A DNA stretch of 64,000 nucleotides from Nostoc sp. LEGE 06077 (GTDB lineage: Bacteria > Cyanobacteriota > Cyanobacteriia > Cyanobacteriales > Nostocaceae): NCBI RefSeq assembly GCF_015207705.1, contig NZ_JADEWI010000003.1:206189-270188 (forward strand), given 5' to 3'. Of the stretch, positions 56,053 through 64,000 are shown one piece after another; positions within the stretch are counted from its first letter, which is position 1, and every line of letters starts with the position of its first letter. The notes under the pieces are model-generated. The model saw only the letters and a list, made by a program, of their open reading frames with translations, ran no database searches and was not told the origin of the DNA. Made by a program: the position numbers and the translations under genes.

Positions 56053-56652
56053 TTACTCTCTCGTCTGTAATTGTTCCAGAAAGTTTCGCAATAACTGTTT
56101 TCCTGAAGAAGTTAGCACACTTTCTGGGTGAAACTGGACTCCTTGGATATGAGGATAGTTCCGATGTCGTACTCCCATAATTGTGCCATCTTCAACCCAA
56201 GCGGTGATTTCTAACACTTCTGGGCAAGTTTCGCGGTCAATCACCAAACTATGATATCTGGTGGCGGTCATCGGATTTTCTAATCCTTGAAAAACACCCA
56301 CGTTAGTGTGAGTCACTTGGGAAGTTTTGCCGTGCATTAACTCTGGAGCAGAGACGATTTTACCACCAAATACTTGACCAATGCTTTGATGCCCTAAGCA
56401 TACGCCGAGAATTGGCAAGCTAGGGCCGAGTTGTTGAATCAAATCCAGAGATATACCAGCATCTTCTGGACGACCAGGCCCAGGAGAAATCACTACAAGG
56501 TCGGGATGCAAGTCCCGAATTTCTTCGGTGGTAATTTTATCGTTGCGAAAAACTTGAATATCTGATGCGATAGGGAACTCTGCTGCTAGTTCTCCGAGGT
56601 ATTGCACCAAATTGTATGTAAAGCTGTCGTAGTTATCGATGACTACAATCAC
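56053..56652 (-). CDS. trpG: anthranilate / aminodeoxychorismate synthase glutaminase component
   Basis: A class I glutamine amidotransferase of 199 residues from a GTG start, with the catalytic Cys in [23 protein letters not shown] and the His/Glu pair in [11 protein letters not shown]. It passes ammonia to TrpE or PabB; in many cyanobacteria one glutaminase serves both tryptophan and folate routes, so trpG is used here loosely. TrpE/PabB are not in the window. Confidence 0.88.
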   Translation of the reverse strand: MIVVIDNYDSFTYNLVQYLGELAAEFPIASDIQVFRNDKITTEEIRDLHPDLVVISPGPGRPEDAGISLDLIQQLGPSLPILGVCLGHQSIGQVFGGKIVSAPELMHGKTSQVTHTNVGVFQGLENPMTATRYHSLVIDRETCPEVLEITAWVEDGTIMGVRHRNYPHIQGVQFHPESVLTSSGKQLLRNFLEQLQTRE

Positions 56653-56758
56653 GGTCTAGACTCCTGGTGATCATTACCAGATTCTAGCCGTCAGCGTCAG
56701 TAATTATTTAATTTGTAGTTGAGAAATTTTTATGGATGAGTGTAATTAATGTCTCAAC

Positions 56759-57211
56759 TTAGAAGTTTGACATAATTAATACTATTAATCGCGGCAGTAT
56801 CAGGGTACAAGCAACTAAGATTGCCACTAACGCTGAAACTAGTACAGCACCCGCAGCGCAGTCTTTGGCGACTTTGGCCAATTCGTGGTAAGTCTGCTTG
56901 ACTGTCAAGTCTACCAACGATTCGATCGCTGTGTTGAGTAGTTCGAGTGCGAGAACTAAGCCGCTAGTGATACCAATGACGGCGATTTCTACAGGTGACA
57001 AATGTAAGAATATGCTTAAAGCGATCGCCAACGCACAAAAACTCACATGAATCCGAAAATTACGTTGAGTTTGAAAACTGTAGGTGATGCCAGCCCAAGC
57101 ATACTTAAAGCTAACAACTAAATTGGCGGCCACTTGCCACGAGAATTCCCTTTCCTTTTTTATCAGTGATGGTAACTGGTTTGGTGGTGGAGGAGAAACT
57201 TGTTGGGACAT
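56759..57211 (-). CDS. dgkA: diacylglycerol kinase (DgkA-type)
   Basis: A 150-residue integral membrane kinase with three helices and the active-site stretch ELLNTAIESLVDLT followed by KVAKDCAAGAVLVSAL. It phosphorylates diacylglycerol or, in some bacteria, undecaprenol. The N-terminal 30 residues are a Pro/Gln/Lys-rich extension. Downstream of ybeY on the same strand, the normal order in many bacteria. Confidence 0.9.
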   Translation of the reverse strand: MSQQVSPPPPNQLPSLIKKEREFSWQVAANLVVSFKYAWAGITYSFQTQRNFRIHVSFCALAIALSIFLHLSPVEIAVIGITSGLVLALELLNTAIESLVDLTVKQTYHELAKVAKDCAAGAVLVSALVAILVACTLILPRLIVLIMSNF

Positions 57212-57351
57212 AAGCTAAAAAACAGAACAATAAAGTTAGGTAAACTGGGGATTTTCGCTGTTTGAAGTCATCCAGTCAACTTCCAGGCAATTTTCTACAG
57301 GAGTATTATAAGAGGATGCTTAAAAATTAACACTGATAGGCATAAAAATCT

Positions 57352-57858
57352 TTAATATTCTATGTCAATATCAATACCAACTGTCTCCAGTATTATTACC
57401 TGCTGCTTGAGCATTTGTATTAAACTCTCATCATCAGGATGATCCCAGCCCAAAAGGTGTAAAAGCCCATGAGATGCTAACCAAGCTAACTCAGTTATTA
57501 AACTATGTCCTTGTTGTTGGGCTTGACGTTGGGCTGTATTTACCGAAATCACGATATCACCTAAATACACAGGTTCATTTTGCATTTCCGCATCGTAAGG
57601 AAAATCCGTTTCTAAAGCGGCAAAGGCTAGAACATCTGTGGGCTTATCTTGCTGTCGATATTGGGCATTGAATGATTGAATTTCTGCATCGTCTGTCAAA
57701 CGCAGCCCTATTTCATAGCTTGGCGCTGGTGGTAGATGAGGTTGAAGATTTTCTAACCAGCGATGAAACCAGTTCTCCCAGGTTTGAACCCCAACATTTA
57801 CGGCTAATTGTGGGGAAGACTCGGAAAAAATATCCTGCAAATTTAGTTCAACTTGCAC
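57352..57858 (-). CDS. ybeY: rRNA maturation endoribonuclease YbeY
   Basis: A zinc endonuclease for 16S rRNA 3' end processing and ribosome quality control. In about 168 residues it shows RQQDKPTDVLAFA and the zinc motif HGLLHLLGWDHPDD. The GTG at 57858 is favoured because GGAG lies 12 nt upstream, whereas the TTG at 57867 is only 3 nt from it. dgkA follows, and the DUF3285 gene lies 42 bp upstream; all three seem to be one transcript. Confidence 0.92.
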   Translation of the reverse strand: MQVELNLQDIFSESSPQLAVNVGVQTWENWFHRWLENLQPHLPPAPSYEIGLRLTDDAEIQSFNAQYRQQDKPTDVLAFAALETDFPYDAEMQNEPVYLGDIVISVNTAQRQAQQQGHSLITELAWLASHGLLHLLGWDHPDDESLIQMLKQQVIILETVGIDIDIEY

Positions 57859-57900
57859 CAAGTACAAACACTCCTCAACACTATGGATTTTGGTAGGTCT

Positions 57901-58056
57901 TTAACGGGTTAGGTAGGCAAGACCAATTAGGACAGCTAATAGTCCTACAGCAGATAACAAAAAATGTTTGATGGAAGTGCCACCTTTACGTACCATATTC
58001 CGCATGGCAAGTTTGACGTAGCTTGGTTGAGGTTCCGTTGAAGGATATTCGCTCAT
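57901..58056 (-). CDS. DUF3285 small membrane protein
   Basis: A 51-residue protein read directly from the minus strand: a polar, Pro-rich start (MSEYPSTEPQPSYVKLAMRN), basic residues (MVRKGGTSIKH) and one membrane span (FLLSAVGLLAVLIGLAYL). This pattern is that of DUF3285, restricted to cyanobacteria and of unknown function. The conserved place next to ybeY suggests it is a true gene of the operon. Confidence 0.85.
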   Translation of the reverse strand: MSEYPSTEPQPSYVKLAMRNMVRKGGTSIKHFLLSAVGLLAVLIGLAYLTR

Positions 58057-58228
58057 AATGATTGCGTAATAAACTCTTTTATATATAAATGTAACAGTTT
58101 CCGTTGAGTTCTCTTGCCATTTTGTCTATTTTTCAAGAAAAACAGGGGTGAAAGGGTGTAAGGGTTTTGGATACATACACCCCTATACCCCTACACCCTT
58201 TCACCCTTACCCCTAGCAGTTGTGGACA

Positions 58229-59351
58229 TTAAGCAGAATTACTGTCTACTAGCTGATTTTCTTGGCGGAGGTAGGCTTGAATGAACATATCAAGGTCGCC
58301 GTTCATCACATCAGCGATCGCCGTTGTTTCGGAATTGGTACGCAAATCTTTTACCATCTGGTAAGGATGGAATACGTAGTTCCGAATTTGATTACCCCAG
58401 GAAGCTTCCACCATATCACCGCGAATTTGGGCAATTTCTTGCGCCTTCTGTTCACGGGCGATAACTAACAGCTTGGCTTTGAGGCGGGCGAGGGCTTTTT
58501 CTTTATTTTGCAGCTGCGATCGCTCTTCTGTACAGCGCACAGCCAGACCAGTGGGTAAATGCACAATTCGCACGGCTGTTTCTACTTTGTTAACGTTCTG
58601 TCCACCTTTACCACCAGCCCTGGATGTCGTAACTTCCAAATCCTTTTCTGGAATGTCCAACTGCACAGAATTATCTATTTGTGGCATAACTTCCACCCCA
58701 GCAAAACTAGTTTGCCGTTTGCCATTGGCATTAAAAGGTGAAATTCGCACTAAGCGATGTGTACCTGTCTCTGACCGCAGATAGCCATAGGCGTAGCGCC
58801 CAGTAATTTCTAGAGTTGCTGATTTAATACCCGCTTCATCACCCTCAGATTCTTCACTGAGTGCTACTTTATATCCATGCGCCTCTGCCCAACGGGTATA
58901 CATCCGCAGCAGCATAAATGCCCAGTCTTGAGCATCTGTACCACCTGCACCAGCGTTAATTGTCAACACCGCACCTTCCGCATCGTAGGGGCCAGAGAGT
59001 AGCTGTTGTAACTCCCACTGGTCAAGATCACGGTTGAGTTTAGTGATAGTAGATTCTGCTTCTTGCAGTAGAGACACGTCGGTTTCTAACTCCAACAGTT
59101 CCACCACTGCTTTAGTATCTTCTAAACTGGCTCGCCACTGGTGATAAGTTTCCAGGTGGGATTTGAGGTCGTTAAGTTCTTGCAGCGTTTTTTGAGCTTC
59201 GGGCTGATTTTCCCAAAACTCTGGCTGCGCGGATATTTGTTCTAGGTCGTGAATTTTCGCTGTCAGTGCAGGTACGTCAAAGATAGTCCTGGGTTTTACC
59301 CAGGCGGCTAGACAACGTTTCGATTTCGCGTTTGAGTTCTAAGACTTCCAT
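58229..59351 (-). CDS. prfB: peptide chain release factor 2 with programmed +1 frameshift
   Basis: RF2 recognises UAA and UGA. The first 24 codons start [20 protein letters not shown] and run to an in-frame TGA (59277-59279) in the context CTT TGA C, preceded by an AGGA Shine-Dalgarno-like element; a +1 shift here joins the main frame, giving about 373 residues. The product shows SPF (stop-codon reading tripeptide of RF2) and [12 protein letters not shown] with the catalytic GGQ. The frameshift is the classic feedback control: low RF2 favours the shift. The coding span is join(59280..59351, 58229..59278) on the minus strand. Confidence 0.95.
59276..59290 (-). promoter_or_regulatory. prfB programmed +1 frameshift site
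   Basis: The minus strand reads AGGACTATCTTTGAC: a Shine-Dalgarno-like AGGA, the slippery CTT codon and the stop TGA followed by C. This is the conserved form of the RF2 autoregulatory frameshift signal (E. coli has AGGGGGTATCTTTGAC). Confidence 0.95.
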
Positions 59352-59509
59352 AGTGCTTGCTAATTTAGAGCTACTTGGATGGATTTTCTAAGTTTGCTCT
59401 TGATGATTTTATTTGTTTTTTTGATTTTAGCGGCTGTTGAGTCAGTTCTTGTGCTTTGACTACATAATTGTATTGGAGAAATAACTTACCACATCTCATA
59501 GCCACAAAA

Positions 59510-59539
59510 AACCGTGGTTACTGAGTTGGCACCACGGTT
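59510..59539 (-). terminator. intrinsic terminator after the Bax-inhibitor gene
   Basis: AACCGTGGT (59510-59518) and ACCACGGTT (59531-59539) around a 12-nt loop; on the minus strand the stem is followed by TTTTTGTGG. Confidence 0.85.
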
Positions 59540-59572
59540 AAAAATTTATTAAATTTTGCTATTTATCGTTAC

Positions 59573-60301
59573 TTAATCGCGGCCATTGATGGCAATCAGC
59601 AACCGTAAGATAAAGACAAACAGGTTGATGTATGTCAGATACATCGACAAAGCCGCAGGTAGATATTGGTCGTTGCGGTAAGTACGGGGCAGGATGTAGA
59701 AATCTACAACCGATACACCCACAAACAAAAACACGCCTAAACCAGAAATGCCGATTTCTAGCCAAGTTGGGGTATAAACACCAAACAAAGCAAAGATAAA
59801 TTGTGTTGCACAGACAACCAGCAAGGCAATAACACCGAGACTGATGGTTTTGTTCAAAGCCATTCCGTCTTGTTCAGACAGATTTGAACCAATTTGACGG
59901 GCAACAATAAAGGTGACACCGCAACCGAGGGCGGCTATACCAATGCCTTGAATACCTACACCTTGGGTTCTTAAGGCGACAAATACTAAACCACTGAGAG
60001 TATAGCCAGATAATAGGCTGTAAGTTGCCAATAAAGGTAGGGCAATACCCTTGTTGCCTTTTTCAGCAACATTTTGGGCAACAAAGAAGAGAATTAACTC
60101 TAAAATTACCGCCCCAATAAAGGTAGGGAAGAAAATTCCAGGGTTTGTACGGATAACGCCTAAACCACCATAGGTACCTAATGCTGTGAGGACAAGACCA
60201 CCACCGACGTAAGGTAGGGCATTAGCAATGACATTAGGGCCGATGAGGGCTTGAGTTTTAGCGTCTCGGATAGCTTCACGAAAGTTACTTGTATTGCTCA
60301 T
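59573..60301 (-). CDS. Bax inhibitor-1 / YccA family membrane protein
   Basis: A 242-residue protein with seven predicted helices. SLLSGYTLSGL near the middle and the C-terminal YLTYINLFVFILRLLIAING are the family signature. Members act as calcium-leak channels or modulators of membrane proteases, but the cyanobacterial role is not settled. Terminator downstream at 59510-59539. Monocistronic. Confidence 0.88.
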   Translation of the reverse strand: MSNTSNFREAIRDAKTQALIGPNVIANALPYVGGGLVLTALGTYGGLGVIRTNPGIFFPTFIGAVILELILFFVAQNVAEKGNKGIALPLLATYSLLSGYTLSGLVFVALRTQGVGIQGIGIAALGCGVTFIVARQIGSNLSEQDGMALNKTISLGVIALLVVCATQFIFALFGVYTPTWLEIGISGLGVFLFVGVSVVDFYILPRTYRNDQYLPAALSMYLTYINLFVFILRLLIAINGRD

Positions 60302-61076
60302 ACTGGAGTTTTTCGCTGGAAAAAGTGCTGTATATTCCTATTCTTACCAAGATTTTCATTGACCAGCTAGGGTATTTTTTTGAAAAAATTGGCGTTAATC
60401 ATTGATAAATACATTTTGTCTGAGATATTTGCCACTATAGTTCTGGCACGGTAAGGGTAAAATACTCAAATTCAGCAATTCTAAAAAATATTTCGATAAA
60501 TACACTTTCACCATAAGATACACCCTTTTATTAAGAGAATATTAGGTTCAGTTTTGCTGTTGCTCAAGCCAAGAAAGTCTTGAGGATGTTGGTTTTAGTT
60601 TTTATTATTCACTTTTGGCAATTTATATATGGTTGGGGTTTAGGTATTCTATTAATTTTTATAATCAACTATTTATTAAGCAAATATTAAAATTAACGTT
60701 CTGCCGAGATTTTTATTTCTGGAGAGATATATAAGTTAAATCCAAAATCCAGGTTGTGGAGTTTTTCTCTATGGCTGAACTAGGGCTAAATATCGGGAGA
60801 TAAACCAAGCATTTAACCCCAAAAATAGCTAGGGTTATTCACAAAAAATAAACATTAATTAACTAAGCAAGTTTATAGATAAAACAAAAATCAGCGGCAA
60901 CAACAGAGAAAGTAAAATCGTGCGTAAAAACACTGAATGCCTGATATAGAGACGAATTAAGTTCAGTGGAACGACGATGGTTTAATCAGCGTGGTCTAAG
61001 GAAAATAATTACAGCTTTGAAGAACTATACGCAACTCCGTTTTTTCAGGAAAAGGAGTTAATACAAAGGATTTGAT
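60302..61076. other. 775-bp divergent intergenic region
   Basis: Long AT-rich stretch between the Bax-inhibitor and sigma-factor genes. It contains the possible short ORF at 60586-60690 and many A/T runs. It likely holds promoters for both genes; none can be placed with confidence. Confidence 0.45.
60586..60690 (+). CDS. possible 34-residue membrane peptide
   Basis: An ATG-started frame of 34 codons encoding an almost wholly hydrophobic peptide (VFIIHFWQFIYGWGLGILLI). A GAGG sits directly against the ATG with no spacer, which is poor for initiation. The surrounding DNA is very AT-rich, so a chance hydrophobic frame is quite possible. Confidence 0.2.
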   Translation: MLVLVFIIHFWQFIYGWGLGILLIFIINYLLSKY

Positions 61077-61862
61077 ATGGCAGCAATTGAGTCTTCTATG
61101 CGAATTGATGGGATAGAGTTATTACACTTATACCACCAGAATCCCTCAATTAAACTTCGTAATCAACTTGTACAGTTACATACTGGCTTAGTGCGGAAGA
61201 TGGCTCATAAATTTAGCCATCAATGTAATGAACCTTATGAAGATTTAGAACAAATCGGTTATTTTGGTTTAATTAGGGCCATTGAGCGTTTTGATCCCAG
61301 TCAAGGATATGCGTTTAGTTCCTTTGCTGTGCCATATATTCGTGGTGAGATGCTGCATTTCTTGCGCGATCGCAGTACGCTATTAAAAATTCCTCGTCGT
61401 TGGCAAGAACTCTACAATGAAGGGCAAAAAATTCGCAAAGAATTAGCTTTAGTTTTAGGTCGCCCTCCCAAGGATTCAGAAATTGCTAAGGTACTGAAGG
61501 TATCTGTGCAAGAATGGCAAGAAACTAAGTTAGCTGCACAAAATCGGATGCCTTTAAGTTTGGATGCTACAGCAGTTCACTATGTTGATTGCCAAATAAC
61601 TTTAGGTGAAGCACTACCTTGTCCTCGTTCTGCTGTGATGCAGCAACAAGAAGAAGAACGCCAACAACTCCAAGGGGCAATCAATATGCTAGAAGACAAA
61701 CCCCGGATGGCAGTAGAAATGGTATTCTTAAAAGAACTTTCACGCAAAGATGCAGCGAAAAACATTGGTACTAGTCCAATGACCGTAACACGGTATCTGC
61801 AAAAGGGCATTAATGATTTGATCAATTATTTGCAACCACAAGTAGTGGCATCAGGATCTTGA
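61077..61862 (+). CDS. RNA polymerase sigma factor, SigB/SigF/SigG group (group 3)
   Basis: A 261-residue alternative sigma factor with no region 1. Region 2 shows EDLEQIGYFGLIRAIERFDPSQG and YAFSSFAVPYIRGEMLHFLRD (given in key parts), region 3 KIPRRWQELYNEGQKI, and region 4 a helix-turn-helix LSRKDAAKNIGTSPMTVTRYL. It belongs to the Bacillus SigB-like group (SigF or SigJ in Nostoc); I cannot tell which by eye. No anti-sigma gene is adjacent. Targets may include motility or stress genes. Confidence 0.87.
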   Translation: MAAIESSMRIDGIELLHLYHQNPSIKLRNQLVQLHTGLVRKMAHKFSHQCNEPYEDLEQIGYFGLIRAIERFDPSQGYAFSSFAVPYIRGEMLHFLRDRSTLLKIPRRWQELYNEGQKIRKELALVLGRPPKDSEIAKVLKVSVQEWQETKLAAQNRMPLSLDATAVHYVDCQITLGEALPCPRSAVMQQQEEERQQLQGAINMLEDKPRMAVEMVFLKELSRKDAAKNIGTSPMTVTRYLQKGINDLINYLQPQVVASGS

Positions 61863-62114
61863 TGTTCTATACTACAAAATTTTGACAGGAAAACTCCATA
61901 ACTCCAATCGCTTCTAATAAATAAACCAAGTTCTGGATTTAAGTACTTAGACAAGATTAATTAAAGACATTGTTTTCCTGTTGATAGTTCTCTTTCTCGA
62001 TTAATGAATTTAATCTTGCCCAACCACTTATTACATAGAATGCTGAATATTGGTAATAGTGGGCTTGATACTCAGGGTGCCATCTCCAAAAAAACTTCAC
62101 TATTCAAATAAATT

Positions 62115-62694
62115 TTAGGAATTTAAGCCTGCACGTTGAAAGATAGCGTTAGGGGTAATTTCTAATTCTGATAACAAATCATCATTAATTACTTGATGAT
62201 GGCGATACGTTATAGGTAAGGAAGCTGGGGCAAATACAGTAATAGTTCTAGCTTTTGTATCGACTACCCAAACACGCAAAACACCTGATTTGAGATAATC
62301 TGTGGCTTTTTCGGCCATATCTCCAAAAGTTTGTCCGGGTGAGATAATTTCAATCACTAATTCGGGTGCAACCGGACAAGCTTCATCTTGCAACCAATCA
62401 GCCGCAAGGCGGTTGTAAGAAATATATGTCAAATCAGGGTACAGGTACCCAATCTTGTTGATTTCGGGTTAATTTGATTGCCCACTCTACTACTACGCGC
62501 CCTTCTTTTTCTGCCCATGCAGATAATATGAGCAATAAAGCTCCGGTAGTAGAACTATGAAAAAATTTAGGTGAAATTTTATCATCTTTATATTTAGGAA
62601 CAGCTTGACCATCAATAAGTTCGTATGTAACATCACCTTCAGGAAGTGCAAGAAACTCTTCAACAGTTAAACGTTGATTAGAAGACTGAACCAT
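62115..62694 (-). pseudogene. Uma2 gene broken by a short duplication
   Basis: Two consecutive frames make one Uma2 protein: the first (from ATG 62694) covers MVQSSNQRLTVEEFLALPEG to NQQDWVPVP and stops at 62434; the second continues LTYISYNRLAADW and PELVIEIISPGQT to the normal end. The break lies at the palindrome GGGTACAGGTACCC (62437-62450). Removing 7 bp gives WVPDLTYISYNRL in one frame, so a 7-bp insertion of duplicated GTACC-type bases is the likely cause. Confidence 0.85.
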
Positions 62695-62726
62695 AGATTT
62701 AAAAAGTGTTGATTTAAATGGCTGCG

Positions 62727-62923
62727 GTGTACACACAAATCTGGGTTGAGTACATCTATCCCGCCTCGGAATTAATTCTGAGTCTCATAGCACAAGTCCT
62801 CTGAAGAGGACTCAACTATAAATTTATTCCAGTCCACTTGAGTGGACTTTGGCTATGAGCCTGGAACTTTAGTTCAAGGCGGGATAGGGTTTCACACTAC
62901 AAATTTTTGACTTGTGTGTACAC
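62727..62923. mobile_element. 197-bp MITE-like element with nested inverted repeats
   Basis: The ends are GTGTACACACAA (62727-62738) and TTGTGTGTACAC (62912-62923), exact inverted repeats. Inside are CTATCCCGCC (62756-62765) with GGCGGGATAG (62878-62887), and CTCATAG (62784-62790) with CTATGAG (62853-62859), then two tight hairpins AGTCCTCTGAAGAGGACT and AGTCCACTTGAGTGGACT. There is no coding capacity. It looks like a non-autonomous element of the kind spread by a transposase elsewhere in the genome. Confidence 0.8.
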
Positions 62924-62976
62924 AGTAGGTTAGATGAGGAGTTATCAATGATTATTGACCATTGATCATTGAGTAA

Positions 62977-64000
62977 CTACCGTGATTTTAGATCAGCGAT
63001 CGCACCTCTGGTCATAGCAGCAATGGCTTTATCTGTGGCTTTCGGCAAATGATAATATTTACCGCCGGCTGTTTGGGCTAATTCTTTGGCGAATCCTGTA
63101 GAAACAAACTTACTTTCCGTATCAATTACTAATAGTTGCATTCCCAAAGCCCGAAATCTGCCAGCAATTTCTAATAATTCGCCTTTGATATCTGGCTTTT
63201 CTCCTGGTTCTTGGGGTTCACCTAAAGAACGCGCTAAGGGAATATTCCCCCGACCATCAGTTATCGCTACCACTACAACTTGCCCAATATCGCCACTCAT
63301 CTGGGCATTTATTCCGACGCGTACAGCTTGAGTTAAACCATGTGCTAAGGGTGAACCGCCGCCACAGGGTAATCTTTCTAGACGGTTTTTGGCTAAAGCA
63401 ATGGAACGGGTTGGGGGTAATAACACTTCCGCCTGTTCTCCCCGGAAAGGAATCAAGGCTACTTGGTCGCGGTTTTGATAAGCTTCTGTCAACAGTTGCA
63501 TCACTGCACCCTTAGCAGACTGCATTCGGTTCAAAGCCATTGAGCCAGAAGCATCCACGACAAATACTACCAAAGCCCCGGCTTTCCGAACCAAGCGTTT
63601 GGAGCGAATATCGCCCTGTTCAACAATCACCTTTTTGTTTGGCTGTCTTTCACGCCGAGCTTTTTGGTAGGGTGCGGCGGCGCGGAGGGTGGCATCTACG
63701 GCAATGCGCCGGACTTTACCCTTGGGTAACATTGGCTTGACGTAACGTCCCCGGTCTTCGGAGAAAATGATACTGCGACTACCCGATTTACCTTGACGCT
63801 GGGACATTTGGGCAAAATACAGCACACTTTCATCTAGAATTACACCTTCTGGGTCGAAGATAAATTCTTCGGGGATACTGGGTGGTTCTTGCTCTTCTGG
63901 TTCTTCTGGTTGGTCTTCTTCTTTGTCGTTTTCCTCTTCTTCTTGTTCTTGTTCAGACTCGTCTTGACTTTGGGGTGGTGGGGGAGGAGGAGGTGGTGGT
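62977..64000 (-). CDS. chlD: magnesium chelatase subunit D (C-terminal part, 5' end outside window)
   Basis: It belongs to the ChlI-ChlD-ChlH complex that inserts Mg into protoporphyrin IX. The visible part holds an acidic, Gln/Glu-rich segment and a poly-Pro run (63850-64000), followed by the von Willebrand A domain with the MIDAS motif VVDASGSMA and [16 protein letters not shown]. The AAA+ N-terminal domain lies beyond position 64000; the apparent start at 63825 is only an internal GTG. The 3' end is complete. Confidence 0.93.
   Translation of the reverse strand, partial: PPPPPPPPPQSQDESEQEQEEEENDKEEDQPEEPEEQEPPSIPEEFIFDPEGVILDESVLYFAQMSQRQGKSGSRSIIFSEDRGRYVKPMLPKGKVRRIAVDATLRAAAPYQKARRERQPNKKVIVEQGDIRSKRLVRKAGALVVFVVDASGSMALNRMQSAKGAVMQLLTEAYQNRDQVALIPFRGEQAEVLLPPTRSIALAKNRLERLPCGGGSPLAHGLTQAVRVGINAQMSGDIGQVVVVAITDGRGNIPLARSLGEPQEPGEKPDIKGELLEIAGRFRALGMQLLVIDTESKFVSTGFAKELAQTAGGKYYHLPKATDKAIAAMTRGAIADLKSR

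Noticed and set aside
58229..59107. prfB read as a short gene from the internal methionine, or as a pseudogene
   Set aside because: The upstream 24-codon frame, SD-like AGGA and CTT TGA C context are the known programmed frameshift, so the gene is intact and longer.
1..64000. tRNA, rRNA, tmRNA, RNase P RNA genes and CRISPR arrays
   Set aside because: No cloverleaf-type segments, conserved RNA cores or regularly spaced direct repeats were seen by eye in the intergenic regions; a covariance search would be needed to be certain.

Overview
The window is a chromosomal segment of a filamentous, Nostoc/Anabaena-type cyanobacterium. It carries photosystem genes (psbB, psbT, psbQ and a psaJ-like gene), magnesium chelatase subunit D, cyanobacterial HemJ and a CrtW ketolase. 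The palindrome GCGATCGC (HIP1) recurs inside and between genes, and several dispersed repeat families typical of Nostocales are present. No rRNA, tRNA, CRISPR array, prophage or transposase gene was recognised; most of the window is ordinary core-type chromosome.

Layout. 0-10 kb: crtW, a DUF4383 membrane protein gene followed by a 49-codon psaJ-like gene, an SDR, a stress protein, an M50/CBS membrane protease, and an ATPase plus TOPRIM (DUF3226) pair resembling a split OLD/PARIS-type module. 9-23 kb: housekeeping and small metabolic genes (Fe-S aldo/keto reductase, bifunctional nuclease, ribE, M23 peptidase, birA, pgeF, AraC regulator, DUF393, Uma2, psbQ, FAD oxidoreductase, alpha/beta hydrolase, hemJ, DUF6671). 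23-26 kb: an 841-residue fusion of a cyclic-nucleotide-binding-like domain, a degenerate sigma-54-activator AAA domain and a membrane polyferredoxin. 26-37 kb: surface polysaccharide genes (two polyprenyl-phosphate sugar transferases, gmd, fcl, a GT4, a CSP41-like epimerase, rfbB and rfbA) mixed with an orphan sugar-ABC permease, 5-FCL and pgsA. 37-47 kb: aspA, a VapC-type toxin-antitoxin pair, DUF362, a small membrane protein after a long gene-free stretch, an ADP-forming acyl-CoA synthetase/GNAT fusion, a hydrogenase maturation protease, a pentapeptide protein and a HAD protein. 47-51 kb: rps1, psbT and psbB. 51-60 kb: a peptide ABC binding protein and permease, YdeI-like protein, MBL-fold protein, trpG/pabA, dgkA, ybeY, a DUF3285 protein, prfB with a programmed +1 frameshift, and a Bax-inhibitor protein. 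60-64 kb: a SigB/SigF-type sigma factor, a broken Uma2 gene, a 197-bp MITE-like element, and the C-terminal part of chlD running off the window.

The best candidates for unusual biology are the AAA/polyferredoxin fusion, whose Walker A and B motifs and sigma-54 contact loop are all lost in a phylum without sigma-54; the psaJ-like gene, separate from psaF and lacking a glutamate of the family; and the split OLD-like pair. Four genes missed by a simple length cut-off were read directly from the sequence: psaJ-like (1818-1967), psbT (48484-48588), the DUF3285 gene (57901-58056) and a 29-codon membrane ORF (23124-23213). Repeats have entered two coding regions in frame (the sugar transferase at 31 kb and the acyl-CoA synthetase at 43 kb).
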